Shown: one piece after another, positions 20,420 through 33,144 of the stretch
Layout of the letters: every line of letters begins with the position of its first letter
How positions within the stretch are numbered: the first letter of the stretch is position 1
DNA from: Cristatella mucedo
Taxonomy: Eukaryota > Bryozoa > Phylactolaemata > Cristatellidae
Length of the DNA: 64,000 nucleotides
Direction: 5' to 3'
Assembly (NCBI GenBank): GCA_009760855.2
Contig: WPIO01000005.1
Span: 8,280,001-8,344,000, forward strand
Position numbers and translations under genes: made by a program
Notes under the pieces: model-generated
What the model was told of the DNA's origin: nothing
Database searches by the model: none
Seen by the model: the letters and a program-made list of their open reading frames with translations, nothing else

Positions 20420-23025
20420 ACATGAGCATCAAAGATTTGGATTTTGAAGGACATCGTACACACCATTGTGCCATTACTCTCGGCTATAAGATGTGCAGTT
20501 TTTCGCAAGGGCCATCGTTTGAATCAGTTGCAATCAGGTCTTTATCAAAGACAGTGCCTCTCACTGTTGTGATCTACCGACCCCCTTCTAGCTGTCTAAA
20601 CTTATTCCTCGCTAAAATATTTGTGTGTGACAGGCCGTTACTGATTGCTGGAGACTTCAATATTCACGTTGACAACCTTAGCAACATCCAGGTCCGCTCA
20701 TTTCTTGACTGTCTGGAGAGTTTTGGTTTGGTCCAACACGTTAACCATACCACCCACGTCGGTGGCCATATTCTACATCTCGTGGTTATTAAGGATGTCC
20801 GCCCCACTGACCCTCTCAGTTCGGTGTCGTTTACTGTTCCTGCTCCCCTGTACGTACAGGCTAATGTCGAACTTGTCAAGCGACGTAACTTACAAAGCAT
20901 TGACATAGACACATTTTTGAAATAGGTTTTTGGTGCAGGTCTTCTTGATCTGCATTCAGACTCGACCGGCAGCCTCGATACTCTTACTGATGCAGTAAAC
21001 ATGACACCAAGGAGTGCTCTTGACAAGCATTCTCTTGTTCATTCTATCCGTGTACAGAGTCGCGGAGATTCCTTTTAATTTACAAAAAAACTCATAAAAA
21101 TGCACCTAGTTAAGTGCAGGCTTAAACGCCGTTTCAAGAAATTGGGGTCTGATGCAGATATAGTAAATTTCCAAGACTTCCTTCGAGTTAGCACCCGGAA
21201 GCTTAAAAAAGCCAAGGCATCTTTTTTCACTCGAAAGCTGAACTCCTGCCAGTCGGACCCTAAACAGATTTAAAAGACAGTAAACCATTTACTGGCCAAT
21301 GCTGAGAAGTCTTGACTCCCCAGATATTAAGAGCTCAGCCGAAAAGTTTACAGCCTTCTTTACTGAAAAAATTGTGCACATTCGTGCTTCCATAAAGCCA
21401 CCTCCGACTATAGCAACCACGGTGTCACAACCTGTGACCTTCCTTAAAAGGTTCTCTTAAGAGGTTTCTGCATGCGATGTGGCTACCTTAATAAGGTCTA
21501 GCAAAAAGAGCTCGTCTCCTGAAGACCGTATACTCTCCGTATACTCACTACCGTATATCTCTGTGGTCTTCACTGGCAGACTAACTTAGCCCTGCCATAA
21601 CCGAGAATTGTAATGCTTCTTTGGGAAAAGGGGTCGTCCCCATGTTCTTCAAATCGGCAATCTATAGGCCCATACTTGAAAAGCCTGGATTAGATACAGA
21701 GGTCCTTGCAAACTATCGCCCAGTTTTAATTATTTCTTTCTTGTCAGAGATTCTTGAAAAAATTGTTGCTAAGCAGCTGGCTGAACATATTGAAAAGAAT
21801 GAAATATCAGAAACATTTCAATCAGGGTTCAAGAGGCAGCACTCCACTGAAACTGCTCTCCTCCACATGTTAACAATGACATTCGACGTGGCAACGATGA
21901 CGGGAATGTCACTGCCCTAGCTCTGCTAGATCTGTCAGCTACCTTCGACACCATTGATCACGATGTTCTGCTTGAACGATTGAGAACAACGATCGGTCTG
22001 GCAGACGAAGCACTGGCGTGGTTTAAATCGTACTCGTCTGATCGTGTTGAATCCGTGTCGTGTGTGGGTCAAGTCTAATACACTAGACCGGTCACCTGTG
22101 GAGTCCCTCAAGGGTCTGTACCCAGTCCCTTGTAGTTCTCCATTTACACTCTAACTCTGGGAAAAGTTATTAAGGCCCGTGGAATAGGATATCACTTTTA
22201 TGCTGACGATACTCAGCTGTATTTGTCATTCAAACCGTCGGAATCTGCTGCGGCAACTGAAAAACTGAATGCTTGCCTTGCCAATATTCAATCCTGGATG
22301 TCAGAAAACTTCCTGAAATTAAATGATGATAAAACCGAACTGCTTCTCATAGGACACCCTAAGCGTGTGGCTGGACTAAAAGGCTTTGCTCTTCTAATAG
22401 GTGATGCAATTGTGCAACTATCACCACGTGCTCGAAATTTAGGTGTCGTTTTCGACAACTGCCTCAATTTTAAAAGCGTCATTCAGAAGACTGCTTCTAT
22501 GCTAACCATCACGTCCGATCCCTACCCAAGATAAGGAGCTGTCTTCCACAGTGGCTTACAAAAAACAATTTTAACTAACTCCTTAGTTCTGTCTCGGCTT
22601 GATTATTGTAATACTCTTTTGGCTGGGCTGCCAAAGAAAGCAACTAGGGCCACTGCAGCTGAATATAAAGATGGCTAGTTTTCAAGTCCCAGAGGTTTGA
22701 GCACGTGTCGCCTTTACTGAAAGAGCTAGGATGGATGCCGGCTGAGCAACGGATACAGAGCAAAGGTCTTATGCTGATCCACAAGGCTTGGCTCCTTCGT
22801 ACCTAGCAAAAATGCTGCACCAGTTTCAGCCTGTTTGCGCCCTCAGGTCCTGTGTGGACAATAAATTAGCTGTTTTATTCCTCAGCTTAAAGACCCCTGG
22901 CGACAGAAGCTTTAGCTCTGCAGGTCCTAGACTGTGGAACTCGCTTCCACAATTCTTACGCAACGACAACTACTCTCTTGCTGCCGACTATGGCAGATCC
23001 TTTTCAGCGGCCCTGAGTTGGTTGC
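20420..23025 (+). mobile_element. LINE-B: endonuclease and reverse transcriptase remnant
   Basis: The longest copy of the second non-LTR family. The first part encodes the end of an APE-type endonuclease ('PLLIAGDFNIHVDN', 'FLDCLESFGLVQHVNHTTHV', 'GGHILHLV'). Reverse-transcriptase blocks follow: 'FFKSAIYRPILEKPG', 'LANYRPVLIISFLSEILEKI', 'FQSGFKRQHSTETALLHM', 'ALLDLSATFDTIDHD', 'GVPQGSVPSP', '[15 protein letters not shown]' (YADD near 22200), '[16 protein letters not shown]' and 'RNLGVVFDN'. The C-terminal module is 'SFSSAGPRLWNSLPQFLRND'. Stops and frameshifts break it into about six frames. It lacks the family's 3' tail, ending in unrelated sequence after 'cagcggccctgagttg'. Confidence 0.85.
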
Positions 23026-23159
23026 ATATGGTATTATGGTATATATTGCATATGGTAGAGTTTATGCTGGCTTGGTTTCCGTGTACTTAAACAAGCTCCG
23101 ACTTGGCTTCTGCATTAAAAACGTACACTATTAAATTTTGATTGTAATTCGTCAACACA

Positions 23160-24570
23160 CGACCTACGTAGTCCTGCTTTCAACACTCACAGCAAAGCCG
23201 GAATTGTAGCAAGTTCACGATTATGCATTGCAGTATTCTGTTATTGCCTCAAATGTTTAGTGTGGTGCTCAAGTATCCGAGGAAATACATGGAATCTGAG
23301 GGCAACCGAGACTGTCATCCGCTGAAAGGGAGAAAACCATGCAAGCTTTTAGCCGAAATAGCACAAATCTGTGCAAAGACATCGTTATAAAACGGCCGAT
23401 CGTATAGTAAAAACCAGCTAGTGATACTATACTAACGATCTCTGTCCCTTTCAAAGCCTTAGCACCACGGCTGGCAGTAGCTGCAAGACTGCAGGTTGGG
23501 CTGCCCAGCTACTCTCAAAGCTAAGCAGGCGGTGCTATTTTGCAGCTTTCCTACTCGATTCAGTTCAGAAAAAGCTGAGCATGGCATACTGAATACAAAT
23601 CAAGATGCCCATGCTCTCATTTATCAGCAAATTGGAAACAACAAAACTTGTAAACCCAATGCCATAAAGATTGCATTACCACGTTCAGAACGTGCACAAC
23701 TGAAGGAATCTTTGGGGTATTGTTTCCAATAGCTGACTTATGACACCGGCTCCCATCTTGTAGCTCGCAATACAGAATACCTGCTGCAGGATTCAGCACA
23801 CTATCTGGGTCGCTGACTTTGGGCACCCTACCGCCGGGCTGAGATCCAGCAACGAGTGCTCAGGCCTCAGCATGCGCAGCCATGGCAATCACTGACCTAG
23901 ATAATCCTCGATTTCCTCACACGTGTTTAGTAGGGAATTTGAGTTTGGCTGTGGTTCAGAGTCCAGTAGTCCTTGCATTACTTTAGGGGGGCCATTTTAT
24001 TTTACCTTTACAAAAATTCGCAAGAAGCACCAATTCTGAGGTGCACATGAACTTGAGGCCAGCAATGTGATCAATCTGCAAAATAACCTCAGCCTAACCC
24101 ACGACAGGCTAATCGTGCTAAATCGTGACCATCAATTGCCACGAGAGCATAACGAATCGACTCATTTCGCAGGCCTTATGATGGTGGCCTTCTGAGCCAT
24201 TCAAAATTAACAACTTCGACCATTTGTATCGCTTAGCCAGGCAATGACAAGACACAAAGGCAGTGACACATTACTGTGATAAACATGCAAAGCAAATTAC
24301 TACTAGGCAAAAACCGAAAAAATGTAATCAACGATCCCCTGGCAACTACAGCACATACAGTACAAGAGAAAAAACTAGTAAGAATGTAACCAGAACAAGT
24401 ACGGTGTCATGTATAATGAGTGTATTTGGCTTTTCAGACAGACTAGCTACTAAATGGTCTAAAGCGGAATCGCACGGCAAGCTGTTCGGGCACAGCATTA
24501 TAGATAGCGCATGAGCTGACAGCAGCGTTTCGGCAAGAGGTTAAAGGTAGCACAAAAAGTTTAGAGGTGA
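23160..24570. other. Stretch without recognised features
   Basis: No family motif on either strand. Reading frames of 60-83 codons have no convincing splice context. Confidence 0.5.
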
Positions 24571-24635
24571 GTGTATTACCCTGCTCCCCGAGGTTAACCG
24601 GTCATACCCTGCTCCTTGAGGTTAACCGATCACAG
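24570..24635. repeat. Tandem duplication of ~31 bp
   Basis: 'taccctgctccccgaggtta' followed by 'accggtca' is repeated immediately with small changes ('taccctgctccttgaggtta', 'accgatca'). Confidence 0.8.
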
Positions 24636-24935
24636 TAGTCAGTAGAGTAAGTATTCAAATATAACCAAGGCGTCGAGCAGCCGTACGGGCACATTGCGGC
24701 TAAGCTGGGATGTGGGCAGGGAGATAGACTGCTGCAGAGAGGACAGCGGTGAGCTCCACACTCCTCAGAGCTCCTCGCTCGGCGAGCCGCGCTCGGTGCA
24801 TCAGCGCTGGGCTAAGGCAAACCGCAAACTCCCCACCCTAAGGGGCAGTGGCCGCGTCACCGCGAGACAGCAATATGACGACGAGTCTGAGGCGGCCTTG
24901 CGAGGACTGCCTTGCTCTCGGCCGTCGCTGCTCAC

Positions 24936-25132
24936 CGACGTAGATGCTCAAGAGTAACCAGGATGGGAACTACAAAAAGGCGCCGAGCTCTAGCCTCGAA
25001 GTCATGTATGTACCAGCGCCCCGAGAGCACGTGGTCAAGCGTGCAGGGTGTCACGCGCGACCCGGGCGCCAGCTGCTTACTTAAAATTAGGCAACCGCCG
25101 ACGATAGCCGCCAATGCTATAGCTGCTCGCAC
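24936..25132 (-). CDS. Candidate exon of an unidentified membrane protein
   Basis: A minus-strand open segment has a strong acceptor (a pyrimidine-rich tract ending tttgcctttgcag before 25132) and two possible donors. One is CG/GTGAGC at 24936; the other is the earlier TTTTAA/GTAAGC, giving a 55-nt exon. It starts in phase 0 with 'VRAAIALAAIVGGCLIL', a credible membrane helix. It could follow the candidate exon at 28261-28433, which ends in phase 0 with a basic segment. I do not recognise the protein, and the whole could be chance. Confidence 0.28.
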
Positions 25133-25429
25133 CTGCAAAGGCAAAGAAACGACAGTGTCAGTAGGAAGCAACCGCAGCACGGCCAACGGGAAAGCAGGCA
25201 AGAGCTAACAGGGCCAAGAGTTGGGTGCGGCCGTGAACGAAAGCAGTTCGGAAGAATCGAGGCACTGCAAGTAGCATGCAAACATACACATTGGTATATC
25301 ATGGAGCAAGCTGGGCGCGGAACCTTCAACCGGCTACTCATACCCACACCCACTCATCCCCACGGGTACTGGGTGCGTGTGGGTGACATCTGTGATCTTA
25401 TAGGTGGGCGTGAGTGGGTATTGGCCTGC

Positions 25430-25862
25430 TTTATAAAAATTCCACTCGAGAGTGCATTTAGGACTCAAATAAACCTCAAATCCTTTGGAGTCCGTGCATT
25501 TAGTTCGTATGCTCCTAAAGCCTGGCACTCCCTCCCGACTTGCGTCAGAACATCCCCTGACTTGACCACATTTAAAAAGAACTTGAAAACACATCTATTT
25601 AGGACAGCATTTAGTGGGTCCCTGTGATTCGTCCTTTATGTGCTTATGCGTGCTGACACTGTGCATGCTGCCACTAACCACATTTGCATGCTGACCCTGT
25701 GCATGTCACCCCTAACCATGTTATTCATGTTGTTTGTTTATCAAGCATGATATCACTCACCATTCAATAGCATTTGCTTTGCAGCAAATGTAAAGCGCCT
25801 AGAAAGAGATTTGAGTTCTCTGACGGCGCTTTATCAAGTGCATTATTATTATTATTATTATA
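25430..25862 (+). mobile_element. L2-like LINE family A, 3' end
   Basis: Encodes the C-terminal module 'TQINLKSFGVRAFSSYAPKA', 'WHSLPTCVRTSPDLTTFKKN' and 'LKTHLFRTAFSGSL', then the whole 3' untranslated region. The end is the stem 'aagcgcctagaaagagatt..gacggcgctt' and an (ATT)n tail. It matches the copy at 10.7-11.4 kb very closely, so it is one of the younger insertions. Confidence 0.88.
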
Positions 25863-26321
25863 ATTATTAGGAGTTCAAAAGCCCGAGTCTGCCTGCAGTT
25901 CTTGTGGGCAGACTCGGCCCATTGTGATGCTCGCTGCCCGGTCGATGGTCTGCATGGCTGGCACGGCCAGGGCAAAGTCGGAGGATAACTTTGCCGAAGC
26001 CGGTAACACGGTGACGAAGAAGCGATGCGACCTGGAGCCCAGGTCGTCAAATATCTGTCATTTTTGAGTTCCAATCGCGATATTTGCAAATACAAGGCAT
26101 TTCTGTTTGCCGTCCAGTGGCATAGGTATGGGCGGTCCGGCGACCGAACTTACAGCGATGATGGGTGGGCAGGACCAGCACGCTTTAGCAACGGTTGCCC
26201 GTGGGTACCGGCCCAAATGGCAATTGAGCTCGCTGAAGCTGAGGCAAAGCCAGGCTGTGCCTGCAATCGGGTTTCAATAGCTAGGTTGCTTTCCCCAGCC
26301 AAGCACTGCTCTACCTCGCTC

Positions 26322-26400
26322 GGGGGGGGGGGAGCTGGGTGGGGACAAGAGAGAAGGGGAAGTGGGAGAGGAGAAGAGAGGGAAGGCTCGGCTGCTTTCC
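26322..26400. repeat. Poly-G run and purine-rich tract
   Basis: About ten consecutive G bases followed by a G/A-rich stretch ('ggggaagtgggagaggagaa'). Confidence 0.8.
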
Positions 26401-26424
26401 CCAGCCGAGCGCTGCTCTACCTCA

Positions 26425-26505
26425 TACTCCCTTTACAGCATATGCAATGTGCCTAGAAAGAGATGAACTTCTCTGAGGGTGCTATACAAATGCATTATTA
26501 TTCTT
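26425..26505 (+). mobile_element. LINE family A 3' tail
   Basis: 'ttacagcatatgcaatgtgc', 'ctagaaagagatgaacttct' and 'ctgagggtgctatacaaatg' precede ATTATTATT. It is the terminal 80 bases only. Confidence 0.7.
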
Positions 26506-26590
26506 AATATCTCGCTCGGGGTAGGCACCAGTGCCGGACTCTCAGTCAGCAGCTCTTGTGTCCAGACTAGTTAAACACAGCCGCGCTGCC

Positions 26591-26591
26591 C

Positions 26592-26670
<79 letters not shown>
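26591..26670. repeat. (CA)n microsatellite
   Basis: About 40 CA units with one early CG interruption. Confidence 0.95.
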
Positions 26671-26672
<2 letters not shown>

Positions 26673-27089
26673 AGTACCTACTCAGAAAAGCAGCCGATAT
26701 TTGAGTATACTTCGAGGATAGGTGTATATGGATGCCTCTGGTCCTCGCAGCACGGACATTTTTGTGTGCTGCGAAGGCTCGCACGAACCACCAACCTAAC
26801 TGGAGCCTGCCGACCGAGGACGATGGGTTCTTTCAGTCGGGCCCGACCGAATCATTGGAGCCCAGAAGAATTATGTTTGCACTTGCACAGAAGGATTCAG
26901 GTTCGACGAATTACAACAATCCACCACAATCCACTCTAATTAGGTTAACATCGACCAGACGTTAGCATTGCCAAGCTCAGATTGTGCTGATATTGTGGTA
27001 CACGTTCGATTTCATCTATCCACCAAATTTCATGTCGCTTCGGCACTAGCACTTGGAAATAAGCTTTGACGCCGAAAAGTCGAACGAAC

Positions 27090-27243
27090 CAGTCCCACGA
27101 ATCGTCCTTTGTGTGCTTGTATGTTCTGAAACTATGCAAGTCATGACTAACCAGTTGACACGCTGTCTATGCAGCATATGTTAAGTGCATAGAAAGCGAT
27201 TTGGTTCCATTGGAGTGCTACATAAAAGCTTAGTAATTATTAT
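27090..27243 (+). mobile_element. LINE family A 3' untranslated end
   Basis: 'cccacgaatcgtcctttgtg' corresponds to the sequence just after the stop codon in better copies. The diverged tail is 'gttaagtgcatagaaagcga' and 'ttggagtgctacataaaag'. Confidence 0.6.
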
Positions 27244-27464
27244 CCAGCATTGTTACATGGCATGATGCCACTAAAAGGCCATATAAGTCTCCGACACAGT
27301 GTAGACGTCACGTGTATCCACGTGCATGTATCCAACACAAACATGTGTGCCTGCCGGCCATGCAGGCCTGCCTGCCCTCCACAGACAGCAGCATGGCATT
27401 AAAGCTCCATTGGCTAGCCGGCTGGTCGACATTAAAATAGAAGCCGCATGATTGCTGACTACAG

Positions 27465-27690
27465 ATCTTACAAGCTCCCTGGTTTGGTCTAGGCTGGTCT
27501 ACTGCAATTCAGTTTTGGTTGGCTTACCTAATAAAAAAGCCACTCTGCACCTGGGGCTAGATATGGCTGAAAGGTTAGTCAAAACATCCTAGAGGCTCAG
27601 CCATGGGTTTCCTTTGCCGAAGGAGCTGGGATAGCTCCTGGCCAACCGCGAATACAGTCTGCCACCGGTTTAAAATGCAATAGCTGCAAA
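27465..27690 (+). mobile_element. LINE-B remnant (C-terminal region)
   Basis: Broken frames read like the LINE-B segment at 22.58-22.77 kb ('SRLVYCNSVLVGLPNKKAT', then 'LPKELG'). Confidence 0.5.
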
Positions 27691-27990
27691 ACTTGCTTCC
27701 CTTGGCACTTTTCATTTATGCCACAGGCTTTCAACTTTCTTCTTTACACACGCAAGATCACACAAACACTGGAACTACTCATGCGAAATAAAGCGCAGCC
27801 TCGAGTCGATAGCTAAATTTGGCCAGACGCCTGATCGGTCGGCTCGGCTGAGTGCCACAGCCAAAGGAGGAGGCACAGTGCGCTTGCTCTCTGTAGCACT
27901 TGCCGCATTACTCTCCCTGTACCTCCTCCTCATCGTCAGTGGCAAGAGCAAAGCAGCATTCTCTGCTCTCGTGCACAACTAAGCGTTAGA

Positions 27991-28024
<34 letters not shown>
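27991..28024. repeat. (CAG)n-like trinucleotide run
   Basis: 'agcagcagcagtagcagcag' and following units, with a single TAG interruption. It lies in a GC-richer stretch (about 27.8-28.45 kb). Confidence 0.85.
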
Positions 28025-28260
28025 AGCTACCGTCCAGGTGGATGGCTGGCTGGCTAGAGCACAGCCACGTAAACAGCAGCTCCGAACCCAACGTTAACGA
28101 CGTCACACTCGAGCGAGGCCACCCCCAAAGAAGCAGAGCCTGTCGAGGCTCCAACCTCCGCTCTGCCTGCCGCGAAGCTTCGGCTTTGTACGCAGCAGTG
28201 CATGCACAGAGTGAGTGCGCTGCTGCTGCGTACAAGCCCGAGCCGAGAGCGCCGCCATAC

Positions 28261-28433
28261 CCGGACTCGCTGATGCCACTTCTTCTGCTTCTTGGTGATG
28301 AGAGACAGCACCGACTCGCTGCGCTGCAGCGCGAGCATCGACAGGTGCGGCGTTGCCACCACTCGGCCGCCGTCTTTCGACGAAAGCTGATGGCCAGTCG
28401 GGCTCACGTCAGCCGAGCCTTGGGCAGTGGCAG
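28261..28433 (-). CDS. Candidate exon of an unidentified protein
   Basis: On the minus strand, a pyrimidine-rich acceptor (ctgccttcctcag before 28433) opens a 173-nt segment that ends at a CGG/GTATGG donor. It reads 'SADVSPTGHQLSSKDGGRVV', 'MLALQRSESVLSLITKK' and a basic end 'QKKWHQRVR'. It starts in phase 1 and ends in phase 0, compatible with the candidate exon at 24936-25132. I recognise no family and nothing outside the window supports it. Confidence 0.28.
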
Positions 28434-28796
28434 CTGAGGAAGGCAGGATGACAGCGGCTGCCTTAGCCGGAGGCTTCGGTCAGCCCCCTTCGACTAAGCC
28501 AGCGCAGCATGCAGGAAAAGGGTCCTATCTGTCTCGTACGCACTTGCATAAGTAACTCGAAAGCAGGCTGCTCCCATGCAACTTTGGATGGGCTGCTTCG
28601 GCGGGGGAAGCGGTGCCATGCAAGAAAAGACTAGAATGCTAAATGAGGCTTAGCCAAAAGCCAGAGTTGCTCTAATGCGGCGGCAAAGCGCTTGCACCTC
28701 GCACTACAACTTTTGATGACAAAGGTAAGGCAACGTCAACATGGGTCTCCAGAGTTGAGCATGGTCCTGCGAAAGTGAGCAAGCATTGTGCACTAA

Positions 28797-28940
28797 TTTG
28801 GTCCAGTGGTTAAGGTGCTCACCCCATGACCAAGGTCTAGCCGAAGTCGTGGGCTCGAGTGCCCTGGCATGTGTGAAGCGCCTGAATAGAGATTAAGCTC
28901 TCTTGGAGCGCTATACAAATGAATTATATGTATATATATT
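28797..28940 (+). repeat. SINE-2, near-complete copy
   Basis: Box A 'ttggtccagtggttaaggtg', 'ctcaccccatgaccaaggtc', box B 'gtgggctcgagtgccc', tail 'gaagcgcctgaatagagatt' and 'ggagcgctatacaaatgaat', then an AT run. With the 6.7 kb copy it is the best guide to the family consensus. Confidence 0.82.
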
Positions 28941-29329
28941 TATGTATTGTAACAGCGAGACCCATACCAACTCTGCAGCTTCGTTAGTGATATTAGCTGA
29001 GAAGGCAGTAACATGACTTTACATGAGCATACAGCTATCGGTCTCATGCAGAGGTGTTGTAGCGCTCACCAAAAACCGAAAGTAAACATGCTCAATGTAT
29101 GAACATGTTCAAGTGCTAAGGAGGCTGTGCGTGCATTTATTGCGCATGGCTTACGTCCTCGTCACCCAAATGCCAAAACGACGGTTCTAGTTTTGATACT
29201 ATAGGCGAAGTTAAAGTAAGAACAGGGGAAAGGTAAAGAGCAGCCAAGTTAACAACCCCACCCGTATGCAGCGGCAGAAGACCTCTGCAGCTCTCAATCC
29301 AGTTGTAGCACGGTAAAAAAAAATTAACT

Positions 29330-29400
29330 GCTGCACGACTCGAACCCAAACCTGGGTATTACAGCCAAGCACCTTAACCCTGGGCCAGGACAAAGAGGAT
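29330..29400 (-). repeat. SINE-2 head fragment, minus strand
   Basis: The reverse complement gives 'cctggcccagggttaaggtg' and the box-B-like 'tttgggttcgagtcgtgc'. Body and tail are absent. Confidence 0.55.
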
Positions 29401-30840
29401 GTAAATTGTGATAGCAGTGAGGAGGCACATTGTGGCAGCACCAGTGGCAAGGACTTGTAAAACAATTGGTCAGCGACTGCATATGCATAGAGTAAAGAAA
29501 TAATATAATACATATAACAAGTGCACAATTACAAATCAATTAACATCGACCGGCATCCACAATCTGTGTGCAAACACCATCATCGAAGTGCCTGCAAACG
29601 ACCTATAGCAAGCATGTGCTTGAATGGGCTAAACACAGCAACACGAAACTCTGCCGGCTCTGGACCGTCTCATGCCCATTTCTGCAAAGCGGATCCACGT
29701 GCACACCCTGGCCAGACAAAATTCTCCTAGGTGGGTTCATTCCCAAGAGGACTGTCGTTACAGCAGGGGAACTTTAGAAACAGTCAAAGGGAGACCGTGG
29801 AGGTGTCGATCACCTTGGCTTGCAAAAGGACCGAAGAAAGAGGTGGAGACTGTGCGGTCCCTGTACATACTCGAGCGATTATGACAAGTAGCAGCCCCAG
29901 TCGAAGCACGAGGTGTGCCATGTTCGGCTGAGCAGGGCACCGGGTTTGTGCAAAGGCAGGGGGCATTCCTCTTGGCCGATAGGCTGTGTCACCCATGCCC
30001 ATTGCTCTGTACGTCAGGACGTCGTCAGAGAAGCCAGTCGCGTGGTCTTGTCACTAAAAGGCAGGACTATCCGGGCTTGGCCCACCCACATGCACAAGTC
30101 CCAGGACGTCAGTGGAGTTTTGTGCAGGTAGTGGTGAAGGGCTAGTACTGCCTTTGCCAATGGCCGACTGCAAAAGACCGGGACCATGGGGCTGCCGCGG
30201 CCAATTTTCGGAGGCGGTCATTTCAGACGGATGGGATTAACACAGCATAGAACAATTAGTTATTCCTCAAGATCAGTTTTACATATTTTCTTAAATAGCT
30301 ATACATTTACCTGTGCAAGATTTACGCCTACTTTCATTTTGCTGTCTGTGAGTAGTCTGTCACCTATTGCCTATATTCCTTTCACATGCATCTTTATCAC
30401 AAAAAGTTATATATTTCGACCCCCCCCCCCCATAAATCGACTGAAAGCCAACGCAGTCCTTGAAGCAAAAGTGACACGTGACTGAACTTGGATTTGAACT
30501 ATGTACAGGACAGACAACAGGCCAGTGTCCGTTGCCAAAATTCGTAATCCCAAATTGGCTGGACGCTTTGCAAATTTTACAAACCATTTCAACTTATACA
30601 AAAATTTTGTCGCATGCGACAAGATTTTTGTAAAAAAAAAAGTGAGTTGTAAAACTGGCATGGCTCCTCCTCTAGTGGCACTCCGCAGTGGCCGAGGCTA
30701 TCAAGGTGCTGAGATTAGAAAGAATGAGACACAACGACACGAAAGAGGCACTCACTCATTTACTCTTTGGAGTGGATTTCGCTGGGGCTCCAAAGAGAAA
30801 GATGCTGGCATTTAACGGCAAGTGACAACGATGAAGTTTC
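29400..30840. other. Stretch without recognised features
   Basis: Includes a C-run at about 30420-30430. Frames of 60-104 codons on both strands show no known motif. Confidence 0.5.
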
Positions 30841-30845
30841 AAGTA

Positions 30846-31125
30846 CAGCCAGTCCCCCATCCCCGACTTACAAATTTGATAAGGACCGGCAAACCTGTCG
30901 TAAGTCAAATTTTCGTAAGTCGAGAATGATACATGATATGTTCTGACGCTGTCAGTCATCGTTCCTCCCTACTGTTTGTGACGTTTTCAAATCAATTGAC
31001 CGCATGCAAATATTGAAGGTTTTCTTGGATAAATACTGATTTTCACCTGTGTTTTCGTGACCGTGGCTGAGTTCCTATCTCCGAATTTTCGTAAGTCAAA
31101 CCGTCGTAAGTCAGGGGGCTGACTG
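30846..31125. mobile_element. 280-bp MITE with mariner/pogo-like ends and TA duplication
   Basis: The ends are inverted: left 'cagccagtcccccatccccg' with 'acttac', right 'gtaagtcagggggctgactg'. TA dinucleotides flank both sides. Inside, 'cgtaagtcaaattttcgtaa' near the left end is mirrored by 'ttttcgtaagtcaaaccgtc' near the right. The 'cgacttacg..cgtaagtc' theme is typical of Tigger/pogo-type non-autonomous elements, a comparison I make from memory. There is no coding capacity. Confidence 0.8.
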
Positions 31126-31129
31126 TATA

Positions 31130-32700
31130 AACTACATGAAATTTGTACACTGGAATGCACAGCAGGATCGTGCATCTGGCTCGTTATCAGATGCAGTAGC
31201 TGCACACTGCAGCATACTCGAATGTCGGAACACTTGCTTTTTTTTGGTCATTACACATCAGTCATTAAGGGAGAGTGTTTACAAATTACGCTAGGTGCTA
31301 CAGTAATTCACTCTAATTTCATTCTGCCATGCTCATGCACGGCAGGTGACAGCTGCTGCCTGATAGCTGATCACATACGCTCGGAAGCTCTGGGCATAGA
31401 TTGTATGTATGCAATAGTGAGGCCGAGAAAAAAATTGTGGGGAAACTTCAGCACTGTAACAAATTTCGGGTCTGTGTGTCCGCTGACCTGGTAGTAAGTC
31501 AAGCCTACCTGGTGAGCCCGGCCCAACATTGGACAATGAGTCCACGCCACGACCTTGGCCGTGAAGTGCCCGAACCTTAACTTCATGTCTCTTTCTGTTT
31601 TTGACCTAGCCACAAGTGAGACATTCACTGAGCTTTGACAGCAAGAAGCTCCCGGGCTTCTTTTGCAGTGCGTTCATTTCACAGAGGTTTTTCGTATGTG
31701 CTATTTCTGTGAGTTTCGGCAGTATGACACACAGCGACTTCCTCAGTTGCTTGTTTTTCATTGCTTTCTGCAATAGGTACGGTTATTTTACGCTCTCTGT
31801 ACTCCTTTTGGTTCCCGATTAATCGCTGTGAAAAGTCACTGGTCAAGAATGGCAAGAGGAAACTGCAGGTTTTATAAGGAAATCGGCCAGTACTAGTGAA
31901 AAATCACGAAAACTAACTTTGCCTAGTGAACATGCCTCATTCAGAATGTCCGCCCCCGAGAATAATCCCGAACAGATCATACTTATGAGCGTTCATCTCT
32001 TATCAAAGGCAGGCGCACCACAACTTCTGGTCGGTCACACCCACTCTACAACAGGTCCACTAACTCGGCTGTTCCAAGGGGAGCACTAGTCGTCACTTCA
32101 GGGGACAGATAAGGGAGAGCTCAGCTGCTGGAATGCCACTGCAACACTTTAAAGAACCTACTTAAGCTCATACTCCGGTGAACTTACAGTACTTTAACGT
32201 AAAATCTCCAGTGTCAGAGTGCAAGATGCAGCTGAAAATGCCAATTAGCAAATTATCTCTCCCTTTTTGACACTCAGCATTGCTCTACCCTCGTTGTACG
32301 ACTTTAAATACATCACGAAGAAGTCAATGTGAATGTGACGTCAGTGACTGCTACTTACAAGATAACTAAAGCACTAACAAACCTAGCAAATTATATAGGT
32401 TGAAATTTTTTAAATAGTTGAAATTTATACTTTATTTTATCTATTAATATTGAATAATCTGTTGCAATTTTTGATATTATTGAATTCACTAATCCATGCT
32501 CCCAAGTTTAGAACAATCTTTATTTACTTAATAATCCTTAAACATTTCACCAAGAGTGGTTATTTCAGTGACTTGTCACCACTTAATTTAGCAGGAAAGG
32601 GGTGTCAACATCAGGGTGCATCAGTTGAGGTACGCCTGACATCCGACTACATTAAACTTGCAGAGGGTTGGGCACGGATCACATGGTAGGGCAAATGGCC
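31130..32700. other. Stretch without recognised features
   Basis: AT-rich toward 32.4 kb. No motif-bearing frame, RNA gene or mobile element recognised. Confidence 0.5.
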
Positions 32701-32738
32701 TGCTATGGCATCACCATTCTGAACTATATACATACATA

Positions 32739-32926
<188 letters not shown>

Positions 32927-33116
32927 GAATGAGAGCTTACTGCCTGTGGACTTGCCATCTTGCCGTGTGAAAGAAGAACGACTTTCTTGCTTTAATTAGT
33001 AGATATATCTATATATTGATATTTTTTTAACTAGTATATATACATTAGCCACCCTGCCGGAGTTGAGGGTGCTACCCGGACCTCCCGTTTCAGGAATAGG
33101 GACCATATGGCTTCCG

Positions 33117-33144
33117 ATATATATATATATATATATATATATAT
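33117..33144. repeat. (AT)n microsatellite
   Basis: An uninterrupted AT run of about 14 units. Confidence 0.9.

Noticed and set aside
20206-20508. Minus-strand 100-codon frame next to LINE-B
   Set aside because: The Arg-rich segment looked vaguely like a LINE linker but lies on the opposite strand and shows no RT motif.
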